A DNA stretch of 64,000 bases from Puia dinghuensis (GCF_014642875.1 NZ_BMJC01000001.1:1655335-1719334), one strand, 5' to 3'. Positions 16,918-25,616 are shown, numbered from the stretch's first letter. Numbers and translations: made by a program. Notes: a model not told the origin generated them from the sequence alone.

Positions 16918-17313
16918 CAGCCCCAACTGGTGCACATGAACGGTTCCACCAACATGACCCCAACCATCGGTTCCCTGGCCCTGACCAACACCAGCACCAT
17001 CTTCATCGGGGACCGACCGCTCACCAGCACCGCCTACCTGAATATGAACAGGATCGTACTATTACAATAATAACACCTATCAATATACGAATTCCTCCGG
17101 GACCAATTCACGACGGCCTGTACTATCCTGGCAACCACAGCGATCGATCTTTCAGCCAACCTCACCGGTTCCGGCATGCTCCTCCGCACCGACCTGAAAG
17201 GACAAACCCAATACACCCTTCATCTGCCCCTCCCGGTGCTGTCCCTCGGCTCCGTCGTTGTACAGACCATCGGCCAAACCGGCACCCACGCCTTTACCGT
17301 GCTTGTCCGGTAA
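16918..17313 (+). pseudogene. relic of a secreted repeat or LamG-like protein
   Basis: An open frame from 16918 reads LTNTSTIFIGDRPLTSTAYL, then meets two consecutive TAA codons (17068-17073). It continues in the same frame for 79 codons (YEFLRDQFTTACTILATTAI ... QTGTHAFTVLVR) to a stop at 17311. The first part recalls the end of LamG/concanavalin-like domains (IGDRPL...Y). Both halves have protein-like codon use. No start or signal peptide remains. The family assignment is tentative; the in-frame double stop is plain in the sequence. Confidence 0.45.
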
Positions 17314-17367
17314 TTCCGGATCCCGCACCGTCCGTCCAGTCCGCCCGGTCCATCCGAAAGGATTCCT

Positions 17368-17375
17368 TATTTTTG
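17368..17375 (+). promoter_or_regulatory. -7 box of the TPR lipoprotein gene; leaderless start likely
   Basis: TATTTTTG matches TAnnTTTG exactly. It ends 5 bp before the ATG, so transcription should begin at or next to the start codon. Confidence 0.5.
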
Positions 17376-17379
17376 TCGC

Positions 17380-18399
17380 ATGAAGCATTTCGTAGGTGCC
17401 CTATACTGGATGGTTTGCTGCACAGCGCTGCTCACGACAGCATGCAACGGTTACGACAATAAAAAAAATAATGAACAGGCAGTTGTCCTGCACCGACCGC
17501 CCTTTGCTCCATTGACCGACAGCCTTACCCGGGCAAAAGACGATGAAGCAGCCGGCCTCTATTTCCGCCGCGGCGAACTACTCGCCCACAACAACCTTCA
17601 CGAACTGGCCGCTGAAGATTACCGCCACAGCTGGGAACTCCACCCGGACGAGGCCACCGGCTTCCGGTACGCTTCCACCCTCTCCATCATCGGCCAAACC
17701 GACCGCGCCATCCAGCTACTGAAGGCCTGCGAACAAAAATTTCCGGATAACCCCTCCTTTCCATCCATGCTCGGCGACCTGTACGAGCAATCCGGTAAAA
17801 TGAAAGAAGCCCTCGACATCTACGACGGCCTGCTCAGCAAAGACACCGGCAACTTCGAAGCCTGGTACGAAAAAGGCCTGCTGCTGGAAAAAAACCGCGA
17901 CACCGCCCGGGCGCTTCTCGCGCTGAGCAAAGCTTACGGCCTCCAGCCCGTCAACACCTACGGCCTCGAACTCGCCCACCTCTTTGCCGAGAACCGTAAC
18001 CCCGCCGCCCTGTCCATCTGCGACGGCATCCTCCGCAAGGACTCCACGCACGAGCTCCTCGACCCGCTCTTCATAAAAGGGATCTACTATTCCAACATCA
18101 CGCAATACAAAAAGGCCATCGTTCAATTCGATTCCTGCATCAGCCGGGACTGGAAATTCACCGACGCCTACCTCGAAAAAGGCATCGCCCTCTTCGAACA
18201 AAAACAGCTTGACAGCGCCATGAGCACCTTCTTCATGACCATCAAAGTATCCAACACCTACCCCGACGGCTATTTCTGGGTCGGCCGTTGCTATGAAGCC
18301 ACCGGTCATAAAGACCAGGCCATCCTTTACTACCGGCAGGCGCTGGCCCTCGACAGGGATTTTACCGAGGCGGCCGATCGCATCAAAAAACTCCAATAA
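17380..18399 (+). CDS. tetratricopeptide-repeat lipoprotein, 339 aa
   Basis: The signal peptide ends ALLTTACNG (lipobox TAC, Cys near 22). From about residue 55 to the end there are seven to eight TPR units, e.g. AAGLYFRRGELLAHNNLHEL, PSFPSMLGDLYEQSGKMKEA and GYFWVGRCYEATGHKDQAIL. Such proteins act as outer-membrane scaffolds; the partner is not known. A -7 box ends 5 bp before the ATG. The gene stands alone, 127 bp before rpe. Confidence 0.88.
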   Translation: MKHFVGALYWMVCCTALLTTACNGYDNKKNNEQAVVLHRPPFAPLTDSLTRAKDDEAAGLYFRRGELLAHNNLHELAAEDYRHSWELHPDEATGFRYASTLSIIGQTDRAIQLLKACEQKFPDNPSFPSMLGDLYEQSGKMKEALDIYDGLLSKDTGNFEAWYEKGLLLEKNRDTARALLALSKAYGLQPVNTYGLELAHLFAENRNPAALSICDGILRKDSTHELLDPLFIKGIYYSNITQYKKAIVQFDSCISRDWKFTDAYLEKGIALFEQKQLDSAMSTFFMTIKVSNTYPDGYFWVGRCYEATGHKDQAILYYRQALALDRDFTEAADRIKKLQ

Positions 18400-18526
18400 G
18401 GCCGCCCCCACCGTCCCCCCCAAAGCCCGCTGCAATCCCCGCCCCCGCCATCCCTCCGATGCCCCCGGACAACTGCCCAACGCGGAAGTCTTTTATTCCC
18501 TATCTTAGCCCGGCAAAAACACAGAT

Positions 18527-19177
18527 ATGCCCATTATAGCGCCCTCTTTGCTGGCCTCGAATTTTCTACGGCTCGAAGATGAATGTAAGATGCTCAACGA
18601 AAGTGATGCCGACTGGTTCCACCTCGATGTCATGGATGGCCGGTTCGTCCCCAACATCAGCTTCGGCCTGCCGGTGATCGAACAGATACGCAAAACCACA
18701 AAAAAGTTCTGTGACGTCCACCTCATGATCGAAGAGCCCGAACGCTATGCCGAAGCCTTTAAAAAAGCCGGCGCCGACCAGCTCACTGTCCACATCGAAG
18801 CCTGCCGCCACCTCCACCGCAATGTCCACCAGATAAAATCACTCGGAATGAAAGCCGGGGTAGCCCTCAACCCGCATACACCCGTCGAATTCCTCTCCGA
18901 TACGCTGCAGGATATCGATACCGTCCTCATCATGAGCGTCGACCCCGGCTTCGGCGGCCAGGAATTTATCCCCCATACGACGCAGAAGATCCGCAATCTC
19001 CGCCGGATGATCCATGACAGGGGACTCGACGTCCTCATCGAAGTCGACGGGGGCGTCACCGAAGAGAATGCCACCGCCATCATCCATTCCGGCGCCGACG
19101 TCCTGGTGGCAGGCAGCTTCATTTTCCATTCCAAAGACCCGAAAGCAACCATCAGTAAACTAAAGAACCTGGATTGA
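18527..19177 (+). CDS. rpe: ribulose-phosphate 3-epimerase
   Basis: A 216-residue TIM barrel that interconverts ribulose-5-P and xylulose-5-P in the pentose phosphate pathway. Motifs are APSLLASNFLRLEDE, HLDVMDGRFVPNISFG (catalytic Asp, metal His), DVHLMIEEPERY, MSVDPGFGGQEFI (second catalytic Asp) and EVDGGV. Length is standard. A -7-like TATCTTAG lies at 18501-18508. The TonB receptor gene follows after 31 bp. Confidence 0.97.
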   Translation: MPIIAPSLLASNFLRLEDECKMLNESDADWFHLDVMDGRFVPNISFGLPVIEQIRKTTKKFCDVHLMIEEPERYAEAFKKAGADQLTVHIEACRHLHRNVHQIKSLGMKAGVALNPHTPVEFLSDTLQDIDTVLIMSVDPGFGGQEFIPHTTQKIRNLRRMIHDRGLDVLIEVDGGVTEENATAIIHSGADVLVAGSFIFHSKDPKATISKLKNLD

Positions 19178-19208
19178 TCGTTCTTCCGTCATCAACAACA
19201 ACACCTAT

Positions 19209-21728
19209 TTGAGAACCGTCTTCGCCGCCCTGGTCTTCGTTTCCCTGGTCTTTCCGGCTCTTGCCCAAAAAAAGCCCGCGTCCTCACCTGCCAAAACCCC
19301 TCCGGCCGGTCAACGGCACACCGCCTTCGTCTCCGGCCGCATCCTGGACGAGAACGAGAACCCGCTCGCAGGCGTATCGGTCACCATCCTCGGCCGCCAA
19401 TCCGGCCTCATCACCACCGACTCGGGAACCTTCCGCATAAAAGCGCCGGCCGATAAAGCCTTCGCCCTCGTCTTTTCCTTCACGGGCTACAAATCCGAAC
19501 AACGCAATTTCCTGCTCAATGAAAAGGAAGAAGAAAGCATCGTCGTCCGGCTGGAAAGAAGCGACAATGCCCTGCAGCAAGTGGTTGTCTCCGACCAACG
19601 CGATCGCCAGGAGTCGGGCCTGATAAAGATCAACCCCAAAAACGCCATCAACATCCCCACCCCCATCGGCGGCATCGAAAGCCTGCTAAAGGTCTTCGTC
19701 GGCTCCAACAACGAGCTCACATCCCAATACTCCGTCCACGGCGGCAACTACGACGAAAACCTCACCTACATCAACGACTTCGAGGTCTTCCGGCCCTATC
19801 TCGTCAGCAACGCCCAACAGGAAGGCCTCAGCATCATCAATCCCGAACTGACCCACAGCGTCAACTTCTACACCGGCGGCTTCCAGGCCCGCTACGGCGA
19901 TAAGATCTCTTCCGCATTGGATATACAATATCGTAAGCCCGGCGGATTCGGCGGCTCCGCCTATGCCGGCCTGCTCGAACAGGGACTCCATCTCGAGGGG
20001 ACAGGCGCGAACAATAAATTTACCTGGCTCGTCGGCCTGCGCAATCGCACCAACAGCAGCCTGCTCAGCAGCCAGGAGACCCAGGGAACCTACGCCCCTT
20101 CATCCTCCGATCTGCAGGCGCAGCTTACCTGGCAGCTCACCCCCCGAACCCAGCTCGAACTGCTGGGGACACTCTCCCAAACCCGTTTCCATCTCATCCC
20201 CCAGTCCAGCCAGCTCACCTCATCCATCTTCTCACCGTATTATACCGCCAATCTGGGCCTCGACACCTGGTTCGACGGCCAGGAGAAGGACCAGTACGAA
20301 GCCAACCTGCTCGGACTCACCCTCACCCAACAGGTGACCCGGCGACTCAAGCTGAAATGGATGGCCTCCCGCTTCGAAGACAAGGAACAGCAGTCTTACG
20401 ACATCACAGGCGTATACATCTTCGGCGACCGCGACTTCGATAAGTCAAGCGCCACCTTCGGCCAGATCACCAACCCGCTGGGCGCAGGCGCCTATCAGAA
20501 CTTCGCACGCGACCACCTCGACATCGACGTGTACAACGTTACGCACAAAGGATACCTCGCCCTCAACCACCACTATCTGCAATGGGGCCTCAGCGCCGAA
20601 CGGCAACTGGTCGTGTCCCATCTCGACGAATGGCAGTACCAGGACTCCGCCGGCTACTCCCTCCCCTATACACCCGGCGTCCCCAGCATCAGCAATGTCG
20701 TCAAGGGCGATCAAAACCCCAATATCACCCGGACGACCGGCTATATCCAGGACAACCTGCTGTTTCGGGACTCCGGCCGCTTCACGCTACAAGGCGGAGT
20801 GCGCTACAACTACAACGATCTGAATAAGGAATTCCTCGTCTCTCCGCGGCTCGGCGCATCCTGGCGACCCCGTTACGCGACAAAGGATATCGTCTATAGA
20901 GCAGCGGTAGGTATCTACGACCAGCCGCCGTTCTTCCGCGAGATGCTGCGCCCCGACGGCACCCTCAACACCAGGCTCAAAGCGCAGCGCAGCTGGCAGG
21001 TCACCGCCGGCTTCGACCAGAACTTTCACATGGGCGATCGCCCCTTCCGGTTCACGACCGAAGCCTATTACAAATCCATGACACGCGTAGATCCCTATGA
21101 CATCAACAACGTACATATCCAATATTTCGCGCAAAATGACGCCAAGGCCTATGCGACGGGTATCGAGTTCCGCCTCACGGGCGAACTCGTAAAGGACGCA
21201 GAGAGCTATCTGAGCCTGGGCTTTATGCGGTCGATGGAAAAGATAGACACGTTCTATTATACCTACACGCTCGACAGCCTCCACCATCCGCTGGACAGCA
21301 CAAGAACAAGAATGGGCTGGGTCCGCCGGCCAAGTGACCGTCTTTTCAATCTTGGTCTATTCCTTCAAGACTACCTTGCTACCAACAAGAACATCAAAGC
21401 CTATCTCAACTTCCTGTACGGCAGCAACCTCCCCTTCAATATTCCCGGCAACCTGCGCTATCGCAATGCCCTCACCATCGATCCCTACATCCGCGTCGAT
21501 GTCGGCTTCAGCGCCCTGCTGCTCGACAGCGAAAAAAGCAACCGCCGCAGCCACAGCCCCTTCCGCAACTTCGAGAACATCTGGGCCACCCTCGAAGTCT
21601 TCAATTTGATCGATCGCGCCAACACCATCTCCTACATGCTGATAAAAGACTTCTCCAACACCACCTATGCCATCCCCGAACGCCTCACCCCCCGCCTGCT
21701 AAACCTAAAGCTCGTCGGCACCTTCTAA
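19209..21728 (+). CDS. TonB-dependent outer-membrane receptor
   Basis: An 839-residue receptor. The start is TTG at 19209, because no ATG or GTG gives the signal peptide (FAALVFVSLVFPALAQ). A carboxypeptidase-like regulatory domain (about 40-118, GRILDENENPLAGVSVTILG) is followed by the plug (about 125-240, HGGNYDENLTYINDFEVFRP) and a beta barrel rich in aromatic residues to the C-terminus (LTPRLLNLKLVGTF). It imports a substrate using proton-motive force via TonB. No SusD partner is adjacent, so it is not a classical glycan-uptake pair; the substrate cannot be predicted. Confidence 0.92.
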   Translation: MRTVFAALVFVSLVFPALAQKKPASSPAKTPPAGQRHTAFVSGRILDENENPLAGVSVTILGRQSGLITTDSGTFRIKAPADKAFALVFSFTGYKSEQRNFLLNEKEEESIVVRLERSDNALQQVVVSDQRDRQESGLIKINPKNAINIPTPIGGIESLLKVFVGSNNELTSQYSVHGGNYDENLTYINDFEVFRPYLVSNAQQEGLSIINPELTHSVNFYTGGFQARYGDKISSALDIQYRKPGGFGGSAYAGLLEQGLHLEGTGANNKFTWLVGLRNRTNSSLLSSQETQGTYAPSSSDLQAQLTWQLTPRTQLELLGTLSQTRFHLIPQSSQLTSSIFSPYYTANLGLDTWFDGQEKDQYEANLLGLTLTQQVTRRLKLKWMASRFEDKEQQSYDITGVYIFGDRDFDKSSATFGQITNPLGAGAYQNFARDHLDIDVYNVTHKGYLALNHHYLQWGLSAERQLVVSHLDEWQYQDSAGYSLPYTPGVPSISNVVKGDQNPNITRTTGYIQDNLLFRDSGRFTLQGGVRYNYNDLNKEFLVSPRLGASWRPRYATKDIVYRAAVGIYDQPPFFREMLRPDGTLNTRLKAQRSWQVTAGFDQNFHMGDRPFRFTTEAYYKSMTRVDPYDINNVHIQYFAQNDAKAYATGIEFRLTGELVKDAESYLSLGFMRSMEKIDTFYYTYTLDSLHHPLDSTRTRMGWVRRPSDRLFNLGLFLQDYLATNKNIKAYLNFLYGSNLPFNIPGNLRYRNALTIDPYIRVDVGFSALLLDSEKSNRRSHSPFRNFENIWATLEVFNLIDRANTISYMLIKDFSNTTYAIPERLTPRLLNLKLVGTF

Positions 21729-21810
21729 CGGGTCCCTTGGGCGCCTCCCGCGCTTCGGCCAGAACTTCGTCGACGCTGCTTCGCCACGCGTCTCCTCGTT
21801 CGGGTCCATC

Positions 21811-21918
21811 GCTCACGCTCGGACCCCTCGCGCGGGTCGGGCTTTCCGTTCCAAGTCCTCGCCCTGGACCTTCGCCAGCGCTCGGTTTCTCGGCCTCCGG
21901 GCTTTCCACTGCAATCCC
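21811..21918. repeat. GC-rich tandem intergenic repeat
   Basis: Two diverged copies of a 45-48-bp unit (21811-21858 and 21874-21918) share CGCTCGG near the start and CGGGCTTTCC 60 bp apart (21838 and 21898). The surrounding 200 bp (21735-21940) has the same composition and no coding gene. The remaining spacer to 22120 turns AT-rich. Confidence 0.55.
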
Positions 21919-22120
21919 TGGCGCAATCCTTGCGATTCTACGCAAAAATTTTTCGTCAAATCCGCAACTTTTTTGCGTATATTCACGTGTCAATTCCCAC
22001 AAAAACCGCAATCTTCCCATCCAGGGAACCCATCCTGTGATTATATTGGTGCAATCACCTCATCCTCAACATCTTAATTTTTTGGCCGCAAATTGGTCTA
22101 TATTATTGTAAACCGCGCAT

Positions 22121-22252
22121 ATGAAAACCCTTATGACAACGCTCAACAACTTCCTCAATACCGTCCTTATCAATCTGACCTTCCACAAAGAAAAAATGCC
22201 TGCATTGATCCCCGTGCGTGTCGTTACCAAGGTCAACCCGCATCAGCGTTAA
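22121..22252 (+). CDS. hypothetical small protein, 43 aa
   Basis: ATG at 22121, stop at 22250-22252. It starts MKTLMTTLNNFLNTVLINLT, an amphipathic or weakly hydrophobic stretch, and ends in a basic tail (RVVTKVNPHQR). A TATATTATTG promoter-like box lies 10-20 bp upstream. No family is recognised. It precedes the stand-alone sorting-domain gene by 64 bp. Confidence 0.4.
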   Translation: MKTLMTTLNNFLNTVLINLTFHKEKMPALIPVRVVTKVNPHQR

Positions 22253-22316
22253 CAACGCTCATCCCGGTACCCCGTAACAGCCCGCATCTAACCCTAAAAT
22301 TTAAATCCTAGAGGCT

Positions 22317-22619
22317 ATGGTTATGGCAATTGAAATTTCGGTTTACCCGAATCCGTTTGATCATTATCTCATGCTCGAGATAACGTGCGAAGAACCGATC
22401 GACTGCATCATTCTGTTGGCCGATCTCCAACAAGGCAAAATCATCCGCATGTTAGGCGCCGGCCTGAAGAGCGGCACCAATCGCATCCCCCTCGACGACC
22501 TGCAATCACTCGCCGCAGGTAACTACCAATTGGAAATAAAAACAGCCGCCGCCGACTCTGTCTTCCGGACCAAGCTCTTCAAGCAGTCGGCCGAAGGCCC
22601 TACCATTTCTCTTAACTGA
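22317..22619 (+). CDS. stand-alone T9SS type A sorting-like domain protein, 100 aa
   Basis: The whole protein resembles the C-terminal sorting domain of type IX secretion cargo. VYPNPFDHYLMLEITCEEP is the YPNP motif. GTNRIPLDDLQSLAAGNYQL is the second half (G...I.L..L..G.Y.L.I), and it ends VFRTKLFKQ like the K-L-x-K/R-x end of cargo. It has no signal peptide and no passenger, so it cannot be ordinary cargo. The ATG at 22323 is an alternative start. A terminator follows at 22653. Confidence 0.75.
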   Translation: MVMAIEISVYPNPFDHYLMLEITCEEPIDCIILLADLQQGKIIRMLGAGLKSGTNRIPLDDLQSLAAGNYQLEIKTAAADSVFRTKLFKQSAEGPTISLN

Positions 22620-22652
22620 TCAACGATACGAGCAACCCATCGCGACAATTAC

Positions 22653-22682
22653 GGAGGCATCTCAATGGTGCCTCCTTTCTTT
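22653..22682 (+). terminator. rho-independent terminator
   Basis: GGAGGCA...TGCCTCC stem (22653-22675) followed by TTTCTTTT. It closes the small sorting-domain gene unit before the pdxJ control region. Confidence 0.75.
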
Positions 22683-22685
22683 TGC

Positions 22686-22758
22686 CCTCATTCGAGCCAT
22701 CTTCAGTCCTCATTCGAGCCATCCTTGGACCTAATTCCAACCGGCATCCTTACCTTTG
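22686..22758 (+). promoter_or_regulatory. 22-bp direct-repeat array and -7 box of pdxJ
   Basis: CCTCATTCGAGCCATC occurs at 22686 and 22708, with a weaker third copy CCTAATTCCAACC at 22730: three repeats with a strict 22-bp period. An exact -7 box TACCTTTG follows at 22751-22758, 5 bp before the ATG. The repeats would sit on one face of the helix just upstream of the polymerase. Confidence 0.6.
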
Positions 22759-22762
22759 CCCC

Positions 22763-23488
22763 ATGACAAAGCTCTCGGTCAACATCAACAAATTCGCAAC
22801 CCTCCGCAATAGCCGCGGCGGCAACAATCCCGACGTCGTCAAAGCAGCCGTAGACGCCCAACTCTTCGGCGCCGACGGCGTCACCGTCCACCCCCGCCCC
22901 GACGAACGCCACATCCGTTATGCCGATGTCTACGCCATCAAATCCATCATCACCACGGAATTTAATATCGAAGGGAATTCCCAGGAACAGAAGTTCGTCG
23001 ACCTCGTCCTCGACGTAAAACCCACCCAGGTCACCCTCGTCCCCGACGCCCTCGATCAGATCACCTCCAACCACGGCTGGGATACCATCCGTCACAAGGA
23101 ATATCTCGTGGAGATCGTAAGCGTCTTTCAAAAAGCCGGCATCCGCGTCAGCCTTTTCGTCGACCCCGTCATCGCCATGGTGGAAGGCGCGGCCGACACC
23201 GGCACCGATCGGATCGAACTCTACACCGAAGCCTACGCCCATGGCTATCCCGCTGACAAAGAAAAAGCCATCGCCCCCTATCACCAGGCAGCCCTCCGCG
23301 CCCGCGAACTCGGCCTCGGCCTCAACGCCGGCCACGATCTCGATCTCCACAACCTGCACTACTTCTCCCGCAACATCCCGCATCTCGACGAGGTCTCCAT
23401 TGGCCACGCCCTCATCTGCGACGCCCTCTACCTCGGCTACGAGAACACGATCCAGCTCTACAAACGCCAGCTCCAGCCCACCCCCTAA
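22763..23488 (+). CDS. pdxJ: pyridoxine 5'-phosphate synthase
   Basis: A 241-residue TIM barrel that condenses 1-deoxyxylulose-5-P with 3-amino-2-oxopropyl phosphate to pyridoxine 5'-phosphate. Motifs are LSVNINKFATLRNSRGG, GADGVTVHPRPDERHI, FNIEGN, VTLVPD, GTDRIELYTE and LNAGHDLDLHN. The ATG at 22763 is chosen over an in-frame start at 22682, because the latter would translate through the operator array and promoter. The -7 box position predicts a leaderless transcript. Confidence 0.96.
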   Translation: MTKLSVNINKFATLRNSRGGNNPDVVKAAVDAQLFGADGVTVHPRPDERHIRYADVYAIKSIITTEFNIEGNSQEQKFVDLVLDVKPTQVTLVPDALDQITSNHGWDTIRHKEYLVEIVSVFQKAGIRVSLFVDPVIAMVEGAADTGTDRIELYTEAYAHGYPADKEKAIAPYHQAALRARELGLGLNAGHDLDLHNLHYFSRNIPHLDEVSIGHALICDALYLGYENTIQLYKRQLQPTP

Positions 23489-23501
23489 AACCCCATCCCC
23501 A

Positions 23502-23539
23502 CCGCAACCCCACGGCCGCCACTCCCCCCTCATCGCGCC
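23502..23539 (+). repeat. 38-bp direct repeat, left copy
   Basis: Same 38 bases as 24253-24290 with one difference (core ACGGCCGCCACTCCCCCCTC). It is followed at 23551 by another CCTCATCGC, 23 bp after the first. It lies upstream of the 23613 gene. Confidence 0.7.
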
Positions 23540-23612
23540 GCCCGCCGCATCCTCATCGCCCCGCCGCCGCGTCCCGCTTGCAAATACGCGCACTATCCCC
23601 TATATTTAGAAT

Positions 23613-24194
23613 ATGCTGAAACGCATCGCCGCCTACTGCTTGATCGTGCTGGGCCTCACTACCGTCATCATAGGCTTCATTACCTTCCTCTTCTTCCGCC
23701 ACTATAGCGGCAAACTCATCCCCTACCCCTGGGCCTTCATCCTGCTGGGCATCGGCATGTTACCGGCCGGCTACCTCCTGATGGGCTACGCGGTGTCCGT
23801 GACCAATAAAGCCGATCTCAGAAAGCTGCAACAACGCATCGAAGACCTAAAGGCTAACGGCGAAAAGATCCCGGTCGACCTCAATAGCTGCGACATTCGC
23901 GGCCACGACTACTCCGAACAAGTTTCCTCGGATGACCCCGATTATCCATTCCACTACTTGCATCATTATCACATCAACGAAGAACCCATTACGCGCGAGA
24001 TACCTCAATCCATCATCATCTTCCCCTATTCCAATAGCCGCACCGGCCTCACAGAAAAATTCTACAGCCCCGTTATCCCAAAAGATCAACTAACCCTCTC
24101 CTTCTATCTCGATCGTCAAAAGCAAACCACCCTTTACGTAGATAGAACCAACCGGAAGCTATACTATTTCGACCTCGACTTCCTGAAAGCCTGA
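23613..24194 (+). CDS. membrane protein of unknown function, 193 aa
   Basis: Two N-terminal membrane spans (about 7-28 and 38-60) are followed by a soluble domain of about 130 residues with no recognised family. It contains VDLNSCDIRGHDYSEQ and TTLYVDRTNRKLYYFDLDFL. A TATATTTAG box ends 3 bp before the ATG, so the transcript may be leaderless. The gene is framed by two copies of a 38-bp repeat. Confidence 0.7.
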   Translation: MLKRIAAYCLIVLGLTTVIIGFITFLFFRHYSGKLIPYPWAFILLGIGMLPAGYLLMGYAVSVTNKADLRKLQQRIEDLKANGEKIPVDLNSCDIRGHDYSEQVSSDDPDYPFHYLHHYHINEEPITREIPQSIIIFPYSNSRTGLTEKFYSPVIPKDQLTLSFYLDRQKQTTLYVDRTNRKLYYFDLDFLKA

Positions 24195-24252
24195 GACTCC
24201 CAAGCCCACAAGCAACCCCAGGACCGCCATCACCCCCTCATCGCCCCTCCCG

Positions 24253-24290
24253 CCGCAACCCCACGGCCGCCACTCCCCCCTCATTGCGCC
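24253..24290 (+). repeat. 38-bp direct repeat, right copy
   Basis: Second copy, 751 bp from the left copy. A further CTCATCGC at 24237 lies 43 bp (two helical spacings) before the CTCATTGC at its end. The spacer 24195-24448 holds no gene. A CATCTTTAC box near the end (about 24415-24423) resembles that of non-coding unit 1. Confidence 0.7.
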
Positions 24291-24448
24291 ACTCCTTTTT
24301 CAACCACTGCCGCCCATTCTTCAACGCCCTGCCCCCCAACCCAATGCCCCGGCGCTCATATCCCTGTTATCCGCCTCCCCTGTAAAATCCCTTCCCCCCG
24401 GCAACCCAAATCACCATCTTTACTCCACATTCACCAAAAAACATCCAT

Positions 24449-25567
24449 ATGAACAAAGGTCTTCTCACCGCTACTGTGGTGGCCGTCCTCTGCCTCGGCG
24501 CCAACTCCCGATCCTTCGCCCAGTTGACAACCCTCCCCGACGGCGGAAACAAAAAAGCCTCCGTCAGCGAGCGCATAGGCCTCACCGATGTTACCATCGA
24601 CTACGACCGACCCGCCGTCAAAGGCCGCGAAGGCCAGATCTGGGGAAAGCTCGTCCCCGCCGGCTACACCGACCAGGGCTTTGGCACCAGCAAGGCAGCA
24701 CCCTGGCGGGCAGGCGCCAATGAGAACACCACCATCGAATTCAGCACCGATGTCACAGTCGAAGGCAAACCCCTCCCGGCAGGAAAATACGCATTCTTCG
24801 TCGCCTACGGCCCCGACGATTGCACGCTTATCTTCTCCCGCAATTCCACATCCTGGGGTAGCTTCTTCTACGACCCCAAAGAAGACGCCCTGCGCGTCGA
24901 CGTAAAACCTGTCCCGATGGATAAAGAAGTAGAAAGGCTGAAATATGAGTTCACCGATCAAAAGGAGAATGCCGCCACCATCGCCCTGGAATGGGAAAAG
25001 CTCAGCATCCCCTTCAAAGTGGAAGTAGACTATGTCAACCAGCAGTTGGAGTCCTTCCGCCACGAACTCCGCAACAGCAAGGGCTTCACCTGGAACTCCT
25101 ATCAGCAGGCCGCCGAATTCTGCGCCACCCGCAATGTCGATCTCCAGGAAGGACTCACCTGGGCCGACAACGCCATCAACCTGCCCTTCATCGGTGAGAA
25201 GAACTTCCAGACCCTCTCCACAAAAGCGCAGGTCCTCGCCGCGCTCAACCGCAAGGACGAAGCCGACGCCGTCATGAAAGAAGCCCTGCCCATGGGAAAA
25301 GTCAACGAGGTGCATGCATACGCCCGCCAGCTCCTGGCAGCGAAAAGATCAAAGGACGCCTTCGACGCCTTCAAGCTCAACTATGACAAACACCCCAACG
25401 AATTCACAACGAATATGGGCATGGCCAGAGGATATTCCGCAATGGGCGACTACAAAAAAGCTATGGAATATTTAAAGAAAGCGCAGACCATGGCGCCCGA
25501 CAAGGCAAATAAGAACAACATCGCACAGATGATACCCAAACTCGAAAAAGGTCAAGATATAAATTGA
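24449..25567 (+). CDS. DUF2911 domain protein with C-terminal TPR
   Basis: A 372-residue secreted protein. Signal peptide (about 1-25, VVAVLCLGANSRSFAQ). DUF2911 domain (about 35-195) with LTDVTIDYDRPAVKGREGQI, PWRAGANENTTIEFSTDVTV and LPAGKYAFFV. The C-terminal 150 residues are TPR-like (MGMARGYSAMGDYKKAMEYL). The family is widespread in Bacteroidota and its biochemical role is unknown. It ends in a terminator shared with the convergent thioredoxin-like gene. Confidence 0.92.
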   Translation: MNKGLLTATVVAVLCLGANSRSFAQLTTLPDGGNKKASVSERIGLTDVTIDYDRPAVKGREGQIWGKLVPAGYTDQGFGTSKAAPWRAGANENTTIEFSTDVTVEGKPLPAGKYAFFVAYGPDDCTLIFSRNSTSWGSFFYDPKEDALRVDVKPVPMDKEVERLKYEFTDQKENAATIALEWEKLSIPFKVEVDYVNQQLESFRHELRNSKGFTWNSYQQAAEFCATRNVDLQEGLTWADNAINLPFIGEKNFQTLSTKAQVLAALNRKDEADAVMKEALPMGKVNEVHAYARQLLAAKRSKDAFDAFKLNYDKHPNEFTTNMGMARGYSAMGDYKKAMEYLKKAQTMAPDKANKNNIAQMIPKLEKGQDIN

Positions 25568-25588
25568 GTCGCACCCACCGCTAACAAA

Positions 25589-25611
25589 GAGCCCCGCCGT
25601 AAGCGGGGCTC
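25589..25611. terminator. bidirectional terminator
   Basis: GAGCCCCGC / GCGGGGCTC stem with loop CGTAA between two convergent genes. Short T-rich stretches lie on both sides. Confidence 0.7.
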
Positions 25612-25616
25612 CTCAT

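Noticed and set aside
23502-24290. Insertion sequence or transposon framed by the 38-bp repeats
   Set aside because: The repeats are direct, not inverted, and the enclosed gene is a membrane protein with no transposase motif.
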